From an uncultured Nostoc sp. (GTDB lineage: Bacteria > Cyanobacteriota > Cyanobacteriia > Cyanobacteriales > Nostocaceae), in the NCBI RefSeq assembly GCF_937863485.1, contig NZ_CALMFY010000165.1, positions 33,537 to 97,536 on the forward strand: a stretch of DNA of 64,000 bases. Direction: 5' to 3'. The position numbers and the translations under genes were made by a program. The notes beneath the pieces were generated by a model. It saw only the letters and a program-made list of their open reading frames with translations, ran no database searches and was not told the DNA's origin. Positions 61,091-64,000 of this stretch are shown piece after piece. How positions within the stretch are numbered: position 1 is the stretch's first letter; each line of letters starts with the position of its first letter.

Positions 61091-62374
61091 ATGGTGATTA
61101 CAAAAAGTAGGCTTGTTTTGGGTGCTACGGTAGTGACACTCTCCACGATCGCTGTTACTAGCCTTGGCATTCACTCGCGAGGTCAGGCTTTATTTAAAGC
61201 AAGTCCTAAAGAATTGGTAGATGAAGTTTGGCAAATTGTTCAGCGCCAATATGTAGACGGTACTTTTAATCAGGTAGATTGGCAGGCTGTTCGTAAGGAG
61301 TACTTGAGCAAGTCCTACAGTAATCCGCAGGAAGCGTATAAATCGATTCGGGAAATGCTGAAAAAGCTAGAAGACCCCTACACCCGATTTATGAATCCAG
61401 AGGAATTCAAGAGTATGCAAGTGGAGACCTCTGGAAAACTCACAGGGATTGGGATCACAATCAGTCAGGATGAAAAAACGAAGCAACTGGTTGTAATTGC
61501 GCCAATCGAAGATACACCAGCCTTTAAAGCTGGTATTTTGGCAAAAGATGTCATCCTCAAAATCGACGGCAAAAATACCAAGGGGATGGATATTAATCAG
61601 GCAGTATCCCTGATTCGAGGTGCAGCAGGAACGCAAGTCAGCCTAACGATTCAGCGCGACACTCAGACAAAAGAATTTGACATCAAGCGGGCGGACATTG
61701 AAATCCATTCAGTTAAGTATTCCCAAAAGAAAACTCCAGCAGGTAACCTTGGGTACATTCGCTTGAATCAGTTCAGCGCTAATGCTGGTCAAGAAATGCA
61801 AATCGCTATCAAAGATTTAGAAAGCAAGCAGGTAGCTGGATATATTCTGGATCTGCGTGGTAATCCAGGTGGCTTACTCTTCTCCAGTGTAGACATTGCC
61901 CGAATGTGGATAGATAAAGGTAAGATAGTCTCCACCGTTGAACGCCAAGGAGAGGCATCAAAAGAAGAGGCAAATGGACGCGCCTTGACGAATAAACCGT
62001 TGGTGGTTCTGGTAGATAAAGGTTCAGCTAGTGCAAGTGAAATCCTCTCAGGGGCTTTGCAGGACAACAAGCGTGCTACTTTGGTTGGTACTCAAACCTT
62101 TGGTAAGGGACTAGTGCAATCGGTGCGTCCCTTGGAAGATGGCTCAGGATTAGCGGTAACAATTGCTCATTACTATACCCCCAACGGTACAGATATTAAT
62201 CATAAAGGTATTGCTCCAGATGTGAAGGTAGATTTGACCAAACAGCAGATGGAGGAGTTATGGCTCCATGAACGTGACAAACTCGCTACCTTAGCAGATC
62301 CCCAATTCGCTAAAGCAGTGGAAGTGATAGGTAAAAAAATTGCTGCTAAGAGCACAGCTTCAGCAGAAAAATGA
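61091..62374 (+). CDS. C-terminal processing peptidase (S41 family)
   Basis: A secreted PDZ-containing protease of the CtpA/CtpB/CtpC type; CtpA matures the photosystem II D1 protein, and the paralogue cannot be told apart here. The start ATG at 61091 gives a signal/anchor (RLVLGATVVTLSTIAVTSLG). A PDZ domain follows (ETSGKLTGIGITISQDEKTK), then the catalytic domain with Ser in VVLVDKGSASASEILSGALQ and Lys in GTQTFGKGLVQSVRPLEDGS. The frame extends upstream to 60929, but that part is not family-like. Confidence 0.93.
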   Translation: MVITKSRLVLGATVVTLSTIAVTSLGIHSRGQALFKASPKELVDEVWQIVQRQYVDGTFNQVDWQAVRKEYLSKSYSNPQEAYKSIREMLKKLEDPYTRFMNPEEFKSMQVETSGKLTGIGITISQDEKTKQLVVIAPIEDTPAFKAGILAKDVILKIDGKNTKGMDINQAVSLIRGAAGTQVSLTIQRDTQTKEFDIKRADIEIHSVKYSQKKTPAGNLGYIRLNQFSANAGQEMQIAIKDLESKQVAGYILDLRGNPGGLLFSSVDIARMWIDKGKIVSTVERQGEASKEEANGRALTNKPLVVLVDKGSASASEILSGALQDNKRATLVGTQTFGKGLVQSVRPLEDGSGLAVTIAHYYTPNGTDINHKGIAPDVKVDLTKQQMEELWLHERDKLATLADPQFAKAVEVIGKKIAAKSTASAEK

Positions 62375-62473
62375 AGAGTTAGGAATAAAGTTAGGAGTCA
62401 ATTGTGAGGAGTTAGGAATAAAAACCATGATTGTCAACTCATAACTTCTAACTCCAAACTCCTAACTTTTAAC

Positions 62474-62659
62474 TTAAACTGGTTGGCACTTCCCAGCCCT
62501 AATAAGTCCGACACGCCGAGCGATCGCTTCTTCTTGCGAACTAAAAGGCCCCCACTGTTCTATAATCTCTAGATTATCGTCGCCAAGTTTATCGCTGGGG
62601 AGGATTTCGCAATTACCAACAGAACGTTTGACAATATACCAAGTTTGTGAATCATTCAT
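62474..62659 (-). CDS. Small conserved cyanobacterial protein
   Basis: A 61-residue protein (QTWYIVKRSVGNCEILPSDK, EIIEQWGPFSSQEEAIARRV, GLIRAGKCQPV). The same pattern is remembered from many cyanobacteria as a short hypothetical protein; no function is known. A clear ATG and the conserved C-terminal GLIRAGKCQP support it as a real gene. Confidence 0.75.
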   Translation of the reverse strand: MNDSQTWYIVKRSVGNCEILPSDKLGDDNLEIIEQWGPFSSQEEAIARRVGLIRAGKCQPV

Positions 62660-62913
62660 ACTTGAAATAAAAACTTTGTTTTTTACAGTAAAAATTCTAA
62701 GGCATGCAAAAAATATTCTCCCGTGTATGCGATTGTGTCGGATCTGATTTAGCTATAGACTACACTTACAACCAGTTCCTTACAACCAGAAATTTGCTAT
62801 TTGCCCTTGGCTACCCACTAAAGAATTTTAATAAAAATATAAAGTGTACTTAAATAAGTAGATCAATTAATATATAATACATATGTAATACTTGTTAAAT
62901 TCAATTGATTGAT

Positions 62914-63426
62914 ATGCGTTTACCTATCATTATCAGTGCGGGGTTATTACTATCTTTCGGACTGAACCTACCAGTAATGTCCAAATCTCCCATAGAGATA
63001 GCACAAGTACAATCGCCAGCGAGTAATAACTGGAATTTAAAGCGATTAGAAAAGCGATTAGAATTCAATCGCAGTTTCTGGAATCGGCGAAATATTTCCA
63101 ACTATGAATATACATTGAGCAATAGTTGCTTTTGTATAGCCGACGCTAGGGGACCAGTAGTCATTAAAGTACGTAATGGTCAAACAATTTCCATTACTTC
63201 TGTAGCTACGGGTAAACCAGTTAATCCAGAATTTTTTCAAAACTACAACACAATTCCTAAGCTGTTTGATGTGATTCAAGATGCGATCAACCGTAAAGCC
63301 TTCAGCCTGAATGTGCGGTACAATCCTCAATACGGCTTTCCAACCCAAATTGATATCGATTACAACAGTCAGATAGCTGATGAAGAAAAATATCTCACAA
63401 TTGAGAATTTTAAGGTAATTAAATAG
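62914..63426 (+). CDS. Secreted DUF6174-like protein
   Basis: A 170-residue protein with a signal peptide (LPIIISAGLLLSFGLNLPVM). The DUF6174 body follows: YEYTLSNSCFCIADARGPVV, IKVRNGQTISITSVATG, KLFDVIQDAINRKAFSLNVR and YNPQYGFPTQIDIDYNSQIA, DEE. The conserved CFC and the IDIDYxxxIADEE acidic motif hint at metal binding. The ATG at 62914 is preferred to a TTG at 62905. Function unknown. Confidence 0.82.
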   Translation: MRLPIIISAGLLLSFGLNLPVMSKSPIEIAQVQSPASNNWNLKRLEKRLEFNRSFWNRRNISNYEYTLSNSCFCIADARGPVVIKVRNGQTISITSVATGKPVNPEFFQNYNTIPKLFDVIQDAINRKAFSLNVRYNPQYGFPTQIDIDYNSQIADEEKYLTIENFKVIK

Positions 63427-63485
63427 CCGCCGCTGCAACCAAAAAATTAGATATTAAGGCAATAGGTATGCTTACCTACATCATT

Positions 63486-63610
63486 AGACCTCTTGCATAA
63501 ATGCTTAAATTGTCATATCGAGCGTAGTTAAACAGAGTAGTGAGATTTTTCTCTCCACTGCGTTCCGCTCAAAATGACACTCCTGATTTTTTGACTTTTG
63601 CAAGAGGTCT
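63486..63610. repeat. 125-bp inverted-repeat element, ends AGACCTCTTGCA
   Basis: AGACCTCTTGCA at the left and TGCAAGAGGTCT at the right are perfect 12-bp inverted ends; ATT flanks both sides. Inside, TGTCATATCGAGCG pairs imperfectly with CGTTCCGCTCAAAATGACA, so the whole unit can fold into one long hairpin. No coding capacity. Confidence 0.7.
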
Positions 63611-63630
63611 ATTGACTGCTGGCGTTCAAG

Positions 63631-63796
63631 TTTCTATGGGGAGCATCCCAATGAAGGCTACTTTAACTCTCTTCCCCCAGCCTTTCTCCCAAACGTGGGA
63701 GAGGGGAGAAATTGCTCTTCTCCCAAGCATGGGAGAAGGGGTTAGGGGATGAGGGCTATCAAGATTTTTGCACATTTGGGATGCTCCCTTTCTATG
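63631..63796. mobile_element. MITE: 150 bp with 13-bp terminal inverted repeats and 8-bp target duplication
   Basis: Terminal repeats GGGAGCATCCCAA (63639-63651) and TTGGGATGCTCCC (63776-63788) are perfect inverses. The element is bounded on both sides by the identical octamer TTTCTATG (63631-63638 and 63789-63796), a target site duplication. The interior has further small palindromes (TCTCCCAAACGTGGGAGA) and no gene, so it depends on a transposase elsewhere. Confidence 0.88.
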
Positions 63797-64000
63797 TGCT
63801 GCTGTGCGAATGTCTCAGAGTTAAAAGCAATGTCAGGGACAGTACTCCTATTCGGGAATAACTAGTAATAAAAATACAAGCCGAGATCCAACATATATCA
63901 AATGAACTATCTAATTTTTTGAGACAGGTATTGAAAGTAGAACATCTATAGCAATCCGATTTGATTGCGTGAAAAAATCTAAGTATATGTAGGGGAGCCA

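Larger units (their letters stand above)
63427..64000. other. Right-end spacer carrying two miniature inverted-repeat elements
   Basis: No gene with convincing coding features. Two elements, 63486-63610 and 63639-63788 (described separately), fill most of it. The last 200 bases are AT-rich without a recognised gene. An open frame at 63540-63752 crosses both elements and is not a gene. Confidence 0.6.

Noticed and set aside
63540..63752. 70-codon open frame at the right end
   Set aside because: It runs through the two inverted-repeat elements and ends in MITE sequence.

Overview
The window is chromosomal DNA from a filamentous, heterocyst-type cyanobacterium close to Nostoc. Three kinds of evidence support this. 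The octamer GCGATCGC (HIP1) is very frequent. There are cyanobacterial marker genes: ntcA, psbY, a CRR6-type NDH-1 factor, a phytol-kinase-like gene, and DUF3084, DUF3146, DUF3685, DUF760 and TIGR02652 proteins. The intergenic DNA is packed with the short heptamer-type and palindromic repeats typical of Nostocales. No tRNA, rRNA or CRISPR array was recognised.

Layout. 1-6.4 kb is the edge of an exopolysaccharide locus: the C-terminal part of a Wzc/CpsD-type tyrosine kinase, a secreted beta-helix protein and a Wza-type export protein, separated by long repeat-bearing spacers. 6.6-13.3 kb holds an ABC ATPase, hisB, fabI, then ntcA with an exact GTA-N8-TAC box upstream, a DUF3084 coiled-coil protein, a YqgF/RuvC-fold protein and DUF3146. 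13.3-17.4 kb is accessory: a decayed TnpB gene, a membrane protein, an aldo/keto reductase, an acetyltransferase and a cluster of whole and broken toxin-antitoxin-like genes. 17.4-30.6 kb is mostly housekeeping: a Crp-family regulator plus amidase, map, an M16 protease, VOC, TIGR02652, a gamma carbonic anhydrase, the 41-residue psbY, folC and a sugar-binding lipoprotein. 30.7-36.1 kb is the type IV pilus operon pilM-pilN-pilO-pilQ, used for motility and DNA uptake. 36-45 kb has two Uma2 proteins (one interrupted by a stop codon), hup, cobD, a flavoprotein without its redox cysteines, gene debris (mrp and RTX fragments), a polyprenol/phytol kinase and a response regulator with DUF3685. 45-64 kb carries a Fur-family regulator, a GCS2 ligase, crr6, a fungal-looking NmrA-type reductase beside a 21-bp minisatellite, a GT9 glycosyltransferase, ispD, scpB, DUF760, an HtrA protease, an M23 peptidase, an isochorismatase-like hydrolase, a RelE-type toxin-antitoxin pair, SMI1/KNR4, ispG, a C-terminal processing protease and a DUF6174 protein.

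The most notable theme is short repeats entering genes and genes decaying in place. A 57-bp palindromic repeat sits in frame inside a Uma2 gene. Heptamer-type repeats sit in frame inside an M16 protease and a response regulator. A repeat block separates pilM from pilN, and pilM itself carries a 60-bp in-frame duplication of its first 20 codons. A 150-bp miniature element with perfect 13-bp terminal inverted repeats and an exact 8-bp target duplication lies near the right end. At least three recognisable genes are interrupted by a single in-frame stop codon, and a fourth, unidentified one may be.
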